Shown here piece by piece: positions 16,528-23,391 of a stretch of DNA of 33,041 nucleotides. The position numbers were made by a program, and so were the translations under genes. The notes beneath the pieces were generated by a model, which was not told where the DNA came from, did no database searches, and saw nothing but the letters and a program-made list of their open reading frames with translations. Within the stretch, counting starts at the first letter, position 1, and every line of letters begins with the position of its first letter. The stretch covers positions 1-33,041 of the forward strand of contig CAJMQZ010000008.1 of assembly GCA_905215595.1 (NCBI GenBank), given 5' to 3'. The DNA comes from an uncultured bacterium. Its GTDB lineage: Bacteria; Bacillota; Clostridia; Oscillospirales; Ruminococcaceae.

Positions 16528-16555
16528 TTCTAAGAACGCACAAAGCGCATACAAT
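16528..16555 (+). promoter_or_regulatory. Candidate sigma-E promoter of the spoIIIA operon
   Basis: CATACAAT (16548-16555) is an exact match to the sigma-E -10 consensus CATACAnT, 36 bp before the spoIIIAA start and just after the ligA terminator. The -35 is poor: TTCTAAG (16528-16534) keeps only part of the ATA core, with a 13-bp spacer. The spoIIIA operon is sigma-E dependent in Bacillus, which supports the reading. No alternative sigma-A pair was seen in this gap. Confidence 0.55.
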
Positions 16556-16590
16556 GCTAGCACAAAGCTTTCGTGGAAGGAGAAACCAAA

Positions 16591-17481
16591 GTGGACGAGT
16601 ATTACCGGGCTATCAGAGCCCTTCCCGCTTGGCTTGCATCGCCGCTGGCACAGCTGCCCGTACAAACGGCAATGCGCATACAGGAGCTGCGGCTGCGTAC
16701 AGACTGTGCGGTCACATTTACCGTGCAAGGACGGCAATGCCCTGCTTCTGCACTGCCGGGCTGTCCTCCAATACTGGCTGCAATGCGACTGGACGCGCTG
16801 CAAATAGAGGAGATATTCTACACACTTTGCAACGGCTCAGTGCACACCTACGAAAAGGAGCTTGCTGAGGGCTACCTGACAACTGCTGTCGGCAACCGCG
16901 TGGGCGTGGCGGGGCAGTTCGTGCAGCGGGAAGGGCAGTGCATTGCTCTGCAAAAGGTCACTTCGCTCAACCTGCGGATTGCATGCAGCTGCAACATTCA
17001 CCTGCCGCTGGAGCTGGACAAGCTGCTGGAACAGCACTTTACCGGGCTGCTGGTGGTGGGAGAGCCCGGCAGCGGCAAGACCACCCTGCTGCGCACCATT
17101 GCCCGGACGCTGGCAGAGCGGCAGCGTCTGGTGGCAGTGATAGACGAGCGGGGCGAACTTTTCCCGCCGGAGCAGTCTCTGCCGCCGCTGGAGCGCATTG
17201 GCGGGGTGGATAAAGCCCGCGCCGTCCAGATGGCGCTGCGCACGCTGGCACCGCAGGTGATTTTGCTGGACGAGCTGGGCAGTCTGGAGGAAACGATGGC
17301 ACTGGAGCAGGGCTTTTTCAGTGGGGTGGACTTTATTGCCAGCCTCCATGCGCCGGATGCTGCACAGGCACGATGCCGCCCGCAAGTACAGGCTCTGCTG
17401 CAACGCGGGATGCTGCGGCAGCTGGTCGTCCTTGCCGGGCGGGAGACGCCGGGCTGCATCCGGGAAGTGTGCGCCGTATGA
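16591..17481 (+). CDS. spoIIIAA: Stage III sporulation protein AA, secretion-type ATPase
   Basis: Encodes 296 residues, family length. SpoIIIAA is the cytosolic ATPase of the SpoIIIA-SpoIIQ channel between mother cell and forespore and is related to type II/IV secretion ATPases. Walker A is GEPGSGKT (157-164), VIDERGELFP follows at about 183-192, and Walker B is VILLDELG (223-230). GTG 16591 is chosen because AAGGAG (16577-16582) lies 8 nt upstream; an earlier in-frame GTG at 16573 overlaps that site. It heads an eight-gene operon, and its stop overlaps spoIIIAB by 4 nt. Confidence 0.94.
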   Translation: MDEYYRAIRALPAWLASPLAQLPVQTAMRIQELRLRTDCAVTFTVQGRQCPASALPGCPPILAAMRLDALQIEEIFYTLCNGSVHTYEKELAEGYLTTAVGNRVGVAGQFVQREGQCIALQKVTSLNLRIACSCNIHLPLELDKLLEQHFTGLLVVGEPGSGKTTLLRTIARTLAERQRLVAVIDERGELFPPEQSLPPLERIGGVDKARAVQMALRTLAPQVILLDELGSLEETMALEQGFFSGVDFIASLHAPDAAQARCRPQVQALLQRGMLRQLVVLAGRETPGCIREVCAV

Positions 17482-17942
17482 GTGGCCTTCTGCGCGGGTT
17501 TGGTCTGATTTTGCTCCCACTGTGTGGTTGGCTAGCGGGGGACGCAGTACAAGCCAGAACGGCCCTGCATCTTGCTGCTTTACAGCGCACTATCGAGCTA
17601 TTACAGCGCATCCGGCAGGAGATCCAGTACCGCCGGGCAGATCTGCAAAGCCTTTATCGGCAGCTTTGCCGCGAGGGCCTTTTACCACAAAATCCCGGCG
17701 GTACATTACAGCAGTTGCCTGCGCCGGAACGGTTCTCTGCGGCAGAGCGCGCCTGTTTCACAGAGTGTTTCGATGGTCTTGGCCGCGCAGAGGCCGCACA
17801 GGAATGCGAACGGCTGGGCTACTATACGGCGCGGTTTGAGGACTATTTACAGCAGGCGCGCCGCACAGCGCAGCAGCAGGCCGGTCTGCCGCACCGTCTT
17901 GGGCTGGCGGGCGGCATGATGCTGGCACTGCTTTTTTTGTAA
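17478..17942 (+). CDS. spoIIIAB: Stage III sporulation protein AB
   Basis: Encodes 154 residues, slightly shorter than the Bacillus protein of about 170. An N-terminal transmembrane helix (LRGFGLILLPLCGWLAGDAV) is followed by a helical body (ALQRTIELLQRIRQEIQYRR) and a C-terminal hydrophobic LGLAGGMMLALLFL, the layout of SpoIIIAB. The fold resembles the inner-membrane GspF/PilC platform of type II secretion. It starts in the ATGA overlap with spoIIIAA. Sequence conservation in this family is low, so the call leans on membrane layout and operon position. Confidence 0.88.
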   Translation: MSGLLRGFGLILLPLCGWLAGDAVQARTALHLAALQRTIELLQRIRQEIQYRRADLQSLYRQLCREGLLPQNPGGTLQQLPAPERFSAAERACFTECFDGLGRAEAAQECERLGYYTARFEDYLQQARRTAQQQAGLPHRLGLAGGMMLALLFL

Positions 17943-17969
17943 AGGCTACACGGAACAAAGGAGAAACGG

Positions 17970-18164
17970 ATGGATATCGAACTTGTGTTCAAAATTGCAG
18001 CTATCGGCATCATTGTGGCGGTGCTCAACCAGCTGCTCATCCGCTCCGGGCGGGAGGATCAGGCCATGATGACCACGCTGGCAGGGCTTGTGGTGGTGCT
18101 TTCTATTCTCGTCAAACAGATCAGTGCCCTGTTTGCCACGATCCGCTCTCTGTTTGCGCTATGA
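17970..18164 (+). CDS. spoIIIAC: Stage III sporulation protein AC
   Basis: Encodes 64 residues, close to the Bacillus protein of 68. It has two transmembrane helices (about 5-24 and 34-58) around a short polar loop with GREDQAMM. The start MDIELVFKIAAIGIIVAVLN is typical of SpoIIIAC. AAAGGAG lies 5-6 nt before ATG 17970. It is separated from spoIIIAB by 27 bp, and its stop overlaps spoIIIAD by 4 nt. It is an integral membrane part of the channel. Confidence 0.93.
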   Translation: MDIELVFKIAAIGIIVAVLNQLLIRSGREDQAMMTTLAGLVVVLSILVKQISALFATIRSLFAL

Positions 18165-18544
18165 GCGCGGCAGTTCCGGTGCTGGTGGCACTGTTGCTGG
18201 CAACCTTTGCCGGTATTCTGCTGCAGCGGTATTCCCCGGCATTTGCGTTGCTGCTTTCGCTGGGTGCTGCGGTGTGGCTGCTGCTCCGTCTGGCGCAGCC
18301 GCTGCGCGGGGTACTGCAAGCATTGGTACAGCTGGGGCAGCGCACCAATGCACAGGCCTTTTCCTGCCTTTTGCGCAGTGCAGGGATTTTGCTGCTGGCA
18401 GATTACGTCCGCACCCTCTGCGAGGAAGCAGGAGCAGATACTCTTGCATGGTGCGCCGGGCTGGCGGGGCGGTGTCTCGTACTGGCGGCAGTATGGCCAC
18501 TGCTGGAACAGATATTCCAGACGATCTGGGGGTTGGCGGGATGA
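18161..18544 (+). CDS. spoIIIAD: Stage III sporulation protein AD
   Basis: Encodes 127 residues, near the Bacillus length of about 133. It is almost wholly hydrophobic, with roughly four membrane segments separated by short polar stretches (for example QLGQRTNAQAFSCLLRSAGI). SpoIIIAD is a paralogue-like partner of SpoIIIAC in the mother-cell membrane complex. It is coupled by ATGA overlaps at both ends, with spoIIIAC and spoIIIAE. The call rests on size, hydrophobicity and exact operon position. Confidence 0.9.
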   Translation: MSAAVPVLVALLLATFAGILLQRYSPAFALLLSLGAAVWLLLRLAQPLRGVLQALVQLGQRTNAQAFSCLLRSAGILLLADYVRTLCEEAGADTLAWCAGLAGRCLVLAAVWPLLEQIFQTIWGLAG

Positions 18545-19599
18545 AAAAATGCGGCCTTATCATTTGCATGGCAACGCTGGGTTTTCTGTGCAGTAAAACC
18601 GCTCTGAAAGCTGTGGCTGCGGAAGCCGCACCGTGGCAGACTTATCTTGACAAAGCACCTGTACAGGCCGAGCAATTTGCAGCAGATCCGCTGGGCACAT
18701 TGCTGCGTTTGTTTGCTGCCGAGCCAGTGCAATTGCTGCGGGAAGTGCCGCATCAATATACCACTGTTCTGCTGTTTTTATCTCTGGCAGCCGGGCTTGC
18801 ATTTCTCTTACAGGATACAGCCGACAGAGCACTGCTGGAACTGGCTGCTGCCGGTGGCTGCGGCGTTCTATTGTGGCAGGAGCTGGACAAGCTTGCCTCT
18901 GTCCTGTGCACCCGGATGGCTGGGTGGAAAAGCTATCTGCTGGGCTTTTTGCCGGTATACAGCGGCGTGCTGGCAGCTGGCGGTGAATGGAACGCCGGAG
19001 CTGCCGCAAATGGCTTTCTGCTCACGGTGCTGTGCTTTATCGCACAGGCGGTCACTCTCTGGTTGCAGCCGCTGCTGCGCAGCTACCTTGCCATCAGCAT
19101 GGCCTGCGGCATCAGCTCCCGCAAAAGCCTGTCCGAGGGCTGCACCCTGACCGGGCGGCTGCTGCGACAGGCCATCGGCTGGGCGGGTAAAGCGTTCGCC
19201 GCCCTGATGAGCCTGCAGCGCGTAGTCACGGTACAGCTGGATCGTTCTGCCTCTCGTCTGGGACAGCTGCTGACCGGCAGCGTGCCCATTGTGGGACAGG
19301 CACTGAGCAGCGCGGCAGACGCAGTGCTGGCCGGGATGCGGCTACTCAAAAGCACCCTTGGCATTGCCGCATTGCTCAGCATCGGGGCAGAGTTTGTGCC
19401 ATTGTATCTCGGGCTTCTGGTGCATCTGTTTTTTCTGTCCTGCTGCAGCTGGCTTGCCGGGATCGGCGGGCTGGAGCATTGCCATAAACTGCTGCAATGC
19501 TTTGCCGAAGCCGTGCGCTGCATGGCGGCAGTTACAGCTTTGTTTTTCATGTTGTTTGTGGTGGGCATCGTGCTGCTGATGCTGACAGGAGGTGGTTAG
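18541..19599 (+). CDS. spoIIIAE: Stage III sporulation protein AE
   Basis: Encodes 352 residues. It opens with a signal-peptide-like segment (MKKCGLIICMATLGFLCSKT, possible cleavage after AVA-AEA). Multiple transmembrane helices follow across the remainder, with the conserved central part LQRVVTVQLDRSASRLGQLL and VPIVGQALSSAADAVLAGM characteristic of SpoIIIAE. The start is ATG 18541 in the ATGA overlap with spoIIIAD; a much longer in-frame extension upstream is an artefact of the overlapping genes. spoIIIAF starts at the very next base after its TAG stop. It is the largest membrane component of the channel. Confidence 0.93.
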   Translation: MKKCGLIICMATLGFLCSKTALKAVAAEAAPWQTYLDKAPVQAEQFAADPLGTLLRLFAAEPVQLLREVPHQYTTVLLFLSLAAGLAFLLQDTADRALLELAAAGGCGVLLWQELDKLASVLCTRMAGWKSYLLGFLPVYSGVLAAGGEWNAGAAANGFLLTVLCFIAQAVTLWLQPLLRSYLAISMACGISSRKSLSEGCTLTGRLLRQAIGWAGKAFAALMSLQRVVTVQLDRSASRLGQLLTGSVPIVGQALSSAADAVLAGMRLLKSTLGIAALLSIGAEFVPLYLGLLVHLFFLSCCSWLAGIGGLEHCHKLLQCFAEAVRCMAAVTALFFMLFVVGIVLLMLTGGG

Positions 19600-20082
19600 A
19601 TGCAGGCGTTTCAGCGGGCTGCAGCAGTGTTCTGCATGGCGTGCATCGGGGCGGAACTGGTCAGCCTTTTTGGCGGGCAAAGCTGGGCTGGCCGGTGCAT
19701 AAAAGCCGTAGCCGGGCTATATATTTTAGCAGTCCTTCTTGCGCAGTTGCCGCACCTGCCGGGCAAGGTTATGACCGCTTTTTCGGGGAATACAGCCCCG
19801 GCGGCCACGTCCACTGCACAGCCGGATGCACTGGAAACGGAGATCCTGACTGAGACCAAGGCTCAACTGGAAGAGTATTGCACTGCACAGTGCCGGCAGC
19901 AATTCGGGTTGGATATTCGTGTGACGGTCACGCTGAAAAAAGCCGGGCAGCAGGTCGTGGTAAAAAAGGCTGTTGCTGCCTTTCCGGCGGACTGCACCGC
20001 TGCACAAAAACAGGCGGTGCTCAGCTTTTTGCAGCAAACGCTGGGCACCGCTCCTACGGCGGCGGAGGAGAGCGCACCATGA
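19600..20082 (+). CDS. spoIIIAF: Stage III sporulation protein AF
   Basis: Encodes 160 residues. Two N-terminal transmembrane helices (about 5-24 and 33-52) precede a soluble C-terminal domain (about 75-155, including QFGLDIRVTVTLKKAGQQVV), which in the family has a ring-building-motif fold. ATG 19600 directly follows the spoIIIAE stop, and the gene overlaps spoIIIAG by 4 nt. An AGGAGG ribosome site lies within the end of spoIIIAE. Confidence 0.9.
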   Translation: MQAFQRAAAVFCMACIGAELVSLFGGQSWAGRCIKAVAGLYILAVLLAQLPHLPGKVMTAFSGNTAPAATSTAQPDALETEILTETKAQLEEYCTAQCRQQFGLDIRVTVTLKKAGQQVVVKKAVAAFPADCTAAQKQAVLSFLQQTLGTAPTAAEESAP

Positions 20083-20591
20083 AGAAGGATGAATTTCTTT
20101 CCGTTTTCCACGCTCTGCAAAACAGCAAAAAACGCACTTCTCTGGCGGTGGCGGTCGGCGTACTGGCAATGCTGCTGCTTTTGCTGTCGGAGCTTTTACC
20201 CAGCGGGAACACGCAGAAAGCGGCGGCATCCGCCGCCCAGACAGTTGCCGTCAGCCAGTACCAGACACAACTGGAACAGCAGCTGGAAGGACTGATCAGC
20301 CAGCTGCAGGGAGCAGGGCGCACCACGGTCATGGTGACCCTGACCACCGGAGAGGAGACCGTCTATGCACTGGACACCCAGACCGGGGATCTGCAGCAGC
20401 AGGAGACCCATGTTCTTTTACAGGATGGCTCTGCGCTGGCTGAGACCACCTATCTGCCGCAGGTCTGCGGGGTCGCCGTGCTGTGTGAAGGCGGGGGAGA
20501 CGTCCGGGTTGCAGCCCGCATTACCGAGCTGCTGCATTCGCTGCTGGATCTGCCCACAAACCGCATCTGCGTGGAGCAGCGCAAGCGCTGA
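20079..20591 (+). CDS. spoIIIAG: Stage III sporulation protein AG
   Basis: Encodes 170 residues, somewhat shorter than the Bacillus protein. A short basic cytosolic stretch is followed by one transmembrane helix (about 22-42, LAVAVGVLAMLLLLLSELL). The extracytosolic domain contains YQTQLEQQLEGLISQLQGAG, TVMVTLTTGEETVYA and the PQVCGVAVLCEGGGDVRVA core of the ring-building domain. SpoIIIAG homologues form a large oligomeric ring in the intermembrane space. ATG 20079 is in the ATGA overlap with spoIIIAF. Confidence 0.93.
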   Translation: MKKDEFLSVFHALQNSKKRTSLAVAVGVLAMLLLLLSELLPSGNTQKAAASAAQTVAVSQYQTQLEQQLEGLISQLQGAGRTTVMVTLTTGEETVYALDTQTGDLQQQETHVLLQDGSALAETTYLPQVCGVAVLCEGGGDVRVAARITELLHSLLDLPTNRICVEQRKR

Positions 20592-20651
20592 GCCGCTGCT
20601 TTTATCAAGTGCCGAAACAGTTTACCAAAAAGCCAAAGGAGGAAACGTTTT

Positions 20652-21275
20652 ATGAGAGCACTTTCCAGAAACACCCGCAGGGTCACCGCACTGACACTGG
20701 CGGCAGCGCTGGTCATTGCCGTCTACTTAAACTGGCAGTATGCCCGGGAGGATATCACCCCGCAGACAGAGGAAGACACCCTTATGGTCTCGGCAGAGCC
20801 GGTGGAAGCAGATGCGGAGACCACCATCACGGATGCACTGCCCACAGAGGCAGAGGCAGCCTCGGGTGTCAACAAAAACTATGGCGAAGCACAGCTGGTC
20901 AGCGTAGCAAACGACAGCGGCACCCGCTTTTTTGAACAGGCTCGGCTCAAGCGGGAAAAGGCACACGATGAAGCAATGGACACCCTGCAAAAGAGCCTGA
21001 AGTCCGCCTCTCTGACAGCAGAGGAGAAAAAGGAGTACACCGCACAAATGGCGGCAGGGCTGGAGGATCTGAATGCGGAAAATGAGATTGAGACACTGGT
21101 GCGCGCCAAAGGTTTTGCGGATTGCCTGTGCTTTTTACAGGCAGGGCGGGCAGACCTGACCGTGATGACGGCAGGCGAGCCTCTCACGGCGGCACAGGTG
21201 GCGCAGATTCGGGATGTGGTGATGAACAAAAGCAGCGTGACTGCTCAGAATATCACGGTGGTGGAGGTAAAATAA
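20652..21275 (+). CDS. spoIIIAH: Stage III sporulation protein AH
   Basis: Encodes 207 residues. One N-terminal transmembrane helix (about 12-28) is followed by an acidic linker and a C-terminal domain with a FLQAGRADLTVM core and VAQIRDVVMNKSSVTAQNI, the YscJ/FliF-like ring-building region. In Bacillus SpoIIIAH pairs with the forespore protein SpoIIQ across the septum; no spoIIQ is seen here. AAAGGAGG (about 20635-20643) precedes ATG 20652. It is the last gene of the operon, 60 bp after spoIIIAG. Confidence 0.93.
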   Translation: MRALSRNTRRVTALTLAAALVIAVYLNWQYAREDITPQTEEDTLMVSAEPVEADAETTITDALPTEAEAASGVNKNYGEAQLVSVANDSGTRFFEQARLKREKAHDEAMDTLQKSLKSASLTAEEKKEYTAQMAAGLEDLNAENEIETLVRAKGFADCLCFLQAGRADLTVMTAGEPLTAAQVAQIRDVVMNKSSVTAQNITVVEVK

Positions 21276-21397
21276 GCATTCTTTATTTATGCTGACACCC
21301 CGGCGGCGCAGGTGCAGCTTTTCTTGCAGGCAGAAAGCTGTATGCACTGCCGGGATGCCATTCCGTGCTGATTTCCATCTTCTTTTCCAAACAAGTA
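21276..21397 (+). other. Structured noncoding DNA after spoIIIAH
   Basis: CCCGGC (21299-21304) pairs with GCCGGG (21349-21354). Nested inside are GTGCA/TGCAC (21312-21316 with 21343-21347) and GCTTT/AAAGC (21317-21321 with 21334-21338). Together they would make one long, interrupted hairpin. There is no clear T-run behind it, so it may be a weak end-of-operon structure or a processing element. No ORF with a ribosome-binding site was seen. Confidence 0.45.
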
Positions 21398-21427
21398 TTG
21401 AAATTGCCCCCGCATTGATGGTATAAT
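21398..21427 (+). promoter_or_regulatory. Strong sigma-A promoter for asp23-nusB run
   Basis: TTGAAA (21398-21403), an 18-bp spacer and a perfect TATAAT (21422-21427) preceded by TGG, an extended -10. Transcription should start near 21434, leaving a leader of about 130 nt. Confidence 0.82.
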
Positions 21428-21450
21428 AACTCTATCAAAAATGAATGCTG

Positions 21451-21534
21451 CGCGCCTTTATGCACCGCACAAGGCGCGTTTGAACACAAAAGGCAGGTAC
21501 GGCGGAGCGGTTTCATCGCTTTGGAACCGCCGCC
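21451..21534 (+). other. Two-hairpin leader upstream of asp23
   Basis: Hairpin 1: CGCGCCTT (21451-21458) with AAGGCGCG (21471-21478), perfect 8-bp stem and 12-nt loop. Hairpin 2: GGCGGAGCGGTT (21501-21512) with AACCGCCGCC, a 10-bp stem with a two-base bulge. Neither has a T-run. They lie in the leader made by the promoter at 21398-21427 and may stabilise or regulate the transcript; the function is unknown. Confidence 0.5.
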
Positions 21535-21563
21535 GGAGCAGCCTTTGGATGGAGGACAGCACA

Positions 21564-21923
21564 ATGGATTTACAGAACATGGATCTTCAGGGCGGCAGCC
21601 TTCAGATTTCGACCGAGGTTGTGGGCAAGATCGCCCGTTGCGCCGCACTGGAAGTGGACGGCGTTGCCGAGGTATCCTGCGGCGTGCAGAACAAAAAGCT
21701 GAAAAGCCTGCTGGAATCTGCCAGCATCCAGCCGCCTGTGGCGGTGGAGATGCGGGACGGCACGGCCAGCATCACCCTGCACCTGATGATGAAGTTCGGC
21801 GCACGGATCCCCTCTGTGGCTGAAAAGGTACAGGAGAACGTCAAGTCTGCCGTGCAGAACATGACTAATGTGACGGTCAGCCGCGTGGATCTGGTCATTG
21901 CAGGCCTTGCAGAGGCGCAGTAA
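21564..21923 (+). CDS. Asp23/Gls24 family envelope stress protein (YqhY-like)
   Basis: Encodes 119 residues. LQISTEVVGKIARCAALEVDG near the N-terminus and the later MKFGARIPSVAEKVQENVKSAV are diagnostic of the Asp23/Gls24 (DUF322) family. YqhY relatives are linked in Bacillus to lipid and acetyl-CoA carboxylase balance. In Bacillus yqhY sits between accBC and nusB; here accB and accC are absent, but nusB still follows. GGAGG (21551-21555) lies 8 nt before ATG 21564. A longer in-frame reading from ATG 21441 would cross the hairpin leader without a ribosome site and is rejected. Confidence 0.92.
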   Translation: MDLQNMDLQGGSLQISTEVVGKIARCAALEVDGVAEVSCGVQNKKLKSLLESASIQPPVAVEMRDGTASITLHLMMKFGARIPSVAEKVQENVKSAVQNMTNVTVSRVDLVIAGLAEAQ

Positions 21924-21957
21924 CAAATTTAGCAAAAAATCATATCAGAAACGATCC

Positions 21958-21987
21958 TCCTCCCGGTACGCCCGGCGGGGAGGGTTT
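21958..21987 (+). terminator. Possible terminator or attenuator between asp23 and nusB
   Basis: TCCTCCC (21958-21964) pairs with GGGAGGG (21978-21984), 7 bp including one G-U pair, with a 13-nt loop, followed by TTTGTATTG. The T-run is short, so partial read-through to nusB, 20 nt downstream, is more likely than full termination. Confidence 0.5.
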
Positions 21988-22006
21988 GTATTGCGAAAGG
22001 AACATT

Positions 22007-22453
22007 ATGGAAAACATTCTGCCCCGTAGAGAAGCCCGTGAAAACGCCTTTTTGCTGGCATTTTCGCAGACCTTTGGTGACATTCCTCTGGCCGAGGCAC
22101 TGTCCAATCACGCCGAGAACGACGAGGAGCATCCCGTGGACGCCTTCAGCCGTCTGTTGCTGAACGCCTACTACGATCATTCCGCAGAGGTGGATGACGA
22201 GATCCGCTCCCATCTGCGCAACTGGACCATGGAGCGTCTGCCCCGCGTCAGCCTGACCGTGCTGCGTCTGGCCGTGGCCGAAATGCTGTTCGGCGGCGAG
22301 AACAAGCCCGGCGTTGCCATCAATGAGGCTGTGGAGCTGACCAAGAAGTACGGCGCGGGCGAGGACTATCAGTTCGTGAATGGCCTGCTGGGTGCTGTGG
22401 CACGCGACCACGGCCTGAGTGATGAAGCCGTCGCGGAGTCGGCTGAACAGTGA
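22007..22453 (+). CDS. nusB: Transcription antitermination factor NusB
   Basis: Encodes 148 residues, family length. NusB binds boxA RNA with NusE (S10) to support rRNA antitermination. The sequence has the RREARENAFLLAFSQ opening, the RVSLTVLRLAVAEMLFG helix and INEAVELTKKYG with FVNGLLGAVA near the end. ATG 22007 has GAAAGGA about 6 nt upstream; an earlier in-frame TTG is rejected. Its stop overlaps the next gene by 4 nt (GTGA). Confidence 0.95.
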   Translation: MENILPRREARENAFLLAFSQTFGDIPLAEALSNHAENDEEHPVDAFSRLLLNAYYDHSAEVDDEIRSHLRNWTMERLPRVSLTVLRLAVAEMLFGGENKPGVAINEAVELTKKYGAGEDYQFVNGLLGAVARDHGLSDEAVAESAEQ

Positions 22454-23391
22454 GCCGTTATACGCTCGGGGTCGATACAAGCAACTATGCAACCTCTCTG
22501 GCAGTTTTTGATACAGCCGGGGAGGTTGTTTGTGCAAAAAAGCGCTTTTTGCCGGTAAAAGCCGGGCAGCTTGGCTTGCGGCAGAGCGATGCGCTGTTCC
22601 ATCATACAGCAGCTCTGCCGGAGATGCTGCAGGAGCTGGCGCAGGAATTCGACCTGACAAAAATAGATGCCGTAGGTGTTTCGCAAAAGCCGCGTCCGGT
22701 AGAGGGCAGCTATATGCCCTGCTTTCTGGCTGGTGTCAGCGCGGCGACTGCCTTTGCGGCGGCACGGGACATTCCGCTGATCCACACTACCCATCAGCAG
22801 GGTCACGCTGCGGCGGCGCTGTATGCCGCAAAGGGTGAGGCACTGTTTTCCCAGAAGGTGCTTTTGTTCCATATCTCCGGCGGTACCACGGATCTTTTGC
22901 TGTGCGATCAGGTGCGTGCTATCACCACCCTTGGCACCAGTACCGATCTGTACGCCGGTCAGGCGGTGGACCGCGTGGGTGTGCGGCTGGGCTTTGGCTT
23001 CCCCGCAGGGGCAGAGGTCTCCCGCCTTGCTGCGCAGTGCGCCGAGGAGATCCGGCCCAAGTCCAGCGTAAAGGGGCTGCAATGCAGCCTTTCTGGGCTG
23101 GAAAACCAGTGTAACGCCCTGCTTGCGGCCGGAAAAGCACCGGAATACGTTTGCAAGTACTGCCTGCTCTGCGTGGCAGATACCGTTGTCCGCATGACAA
23201 AGGCCGCACAAAAGGAATACCCCGGTCTGCCGGTGGTCTGCGCCGGCGGTGTGATGAGCAGCGATATCATCCGCACATGGGTGCAGCAGCGGCTGCCGCA
23301 AGTCTATTTTGTGCCGGGGCAGTATTCCAGTGATAACGCCATCGGCGTATCCATTCTTGCTGCGCGGGAGGCCGGTCTATGGCTGATGTGA
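22450..23391 (+). CDS. TsaD-like peptidase M22/Kae1 family paralogue
   Basis: Encodes 313 residues, shorter than true TsaD (about 340). The ASKHA-type fold is indicated by GVDTSNYATSLAVF (7-20), a metal-binding HQQGH motif (115-119, in HTTHQQGHAAAALYA), LFHISGGTTDLL (139-150), AVDRVGVRLGFGFPAG and the late QYSSDNAIGVSIL. It differs from canonical TsaD, which opens with a GIETSCDET-type motif and makes the tRNA t6A modification, so this is more likely a clostridial paralogue of unknown function. The start is GTG 22450 in the nusB stop. It overlaps xseA by 13 bp. It occupies roughly the place where folD sits in Bacillus. Confidence 0.85.
   Translation: MSRYTLGVDTSNYATSLAVFDTAGEVVCAKKRFLPVKAGQLGLRQSDALFHHTAALPEMLQELAQEFDLTKIDAVGVSQKPRPVEGSYMPCFLAGVSAATAFAAARDIPLIHTTHQQGHAAAALYAAKGEALFSQKVLLFHISGGTTDLLLCDQVRAITTLGTSTDLYAGQAVDRVGVRLGFGFPAGAEVSRLAAQCAEEIRPKSSVKGLQCSLSGLENQCNALLAAGKAPEYVCKYCLLCVADTVVRMTKAAQKEYPGLPVVCAGGVMSSDIIRTWVQQRLPQVYFVPGQYSSDNAIGVSILAAREAGLWLM

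Noticed and set aside
18088..18540. In-frame upstream extension of spoIIIAE by 151 codons
   Set aside because: It overlaps spoIIIAC and spoIIIAD completely; the ATGA junction at 18541 and the signal-peptide start fix the true beginning.
20592..20651. Possible internal promoter before spoIIIAH
   Set aside because: The 60-base gap has no sigma-E or sigma-A pair of acceptable spacing, only a strong AAAGGAGG ribosome site.
21441..21563. In-frame N-terminal extension of the Asp23-family protein
   Set aside because: The ATG at 21441 lies only a few bases from the predicted transcription start, has no ribosome site and would translate through both hairpins; ATG 21564 has a proper GGAGG.
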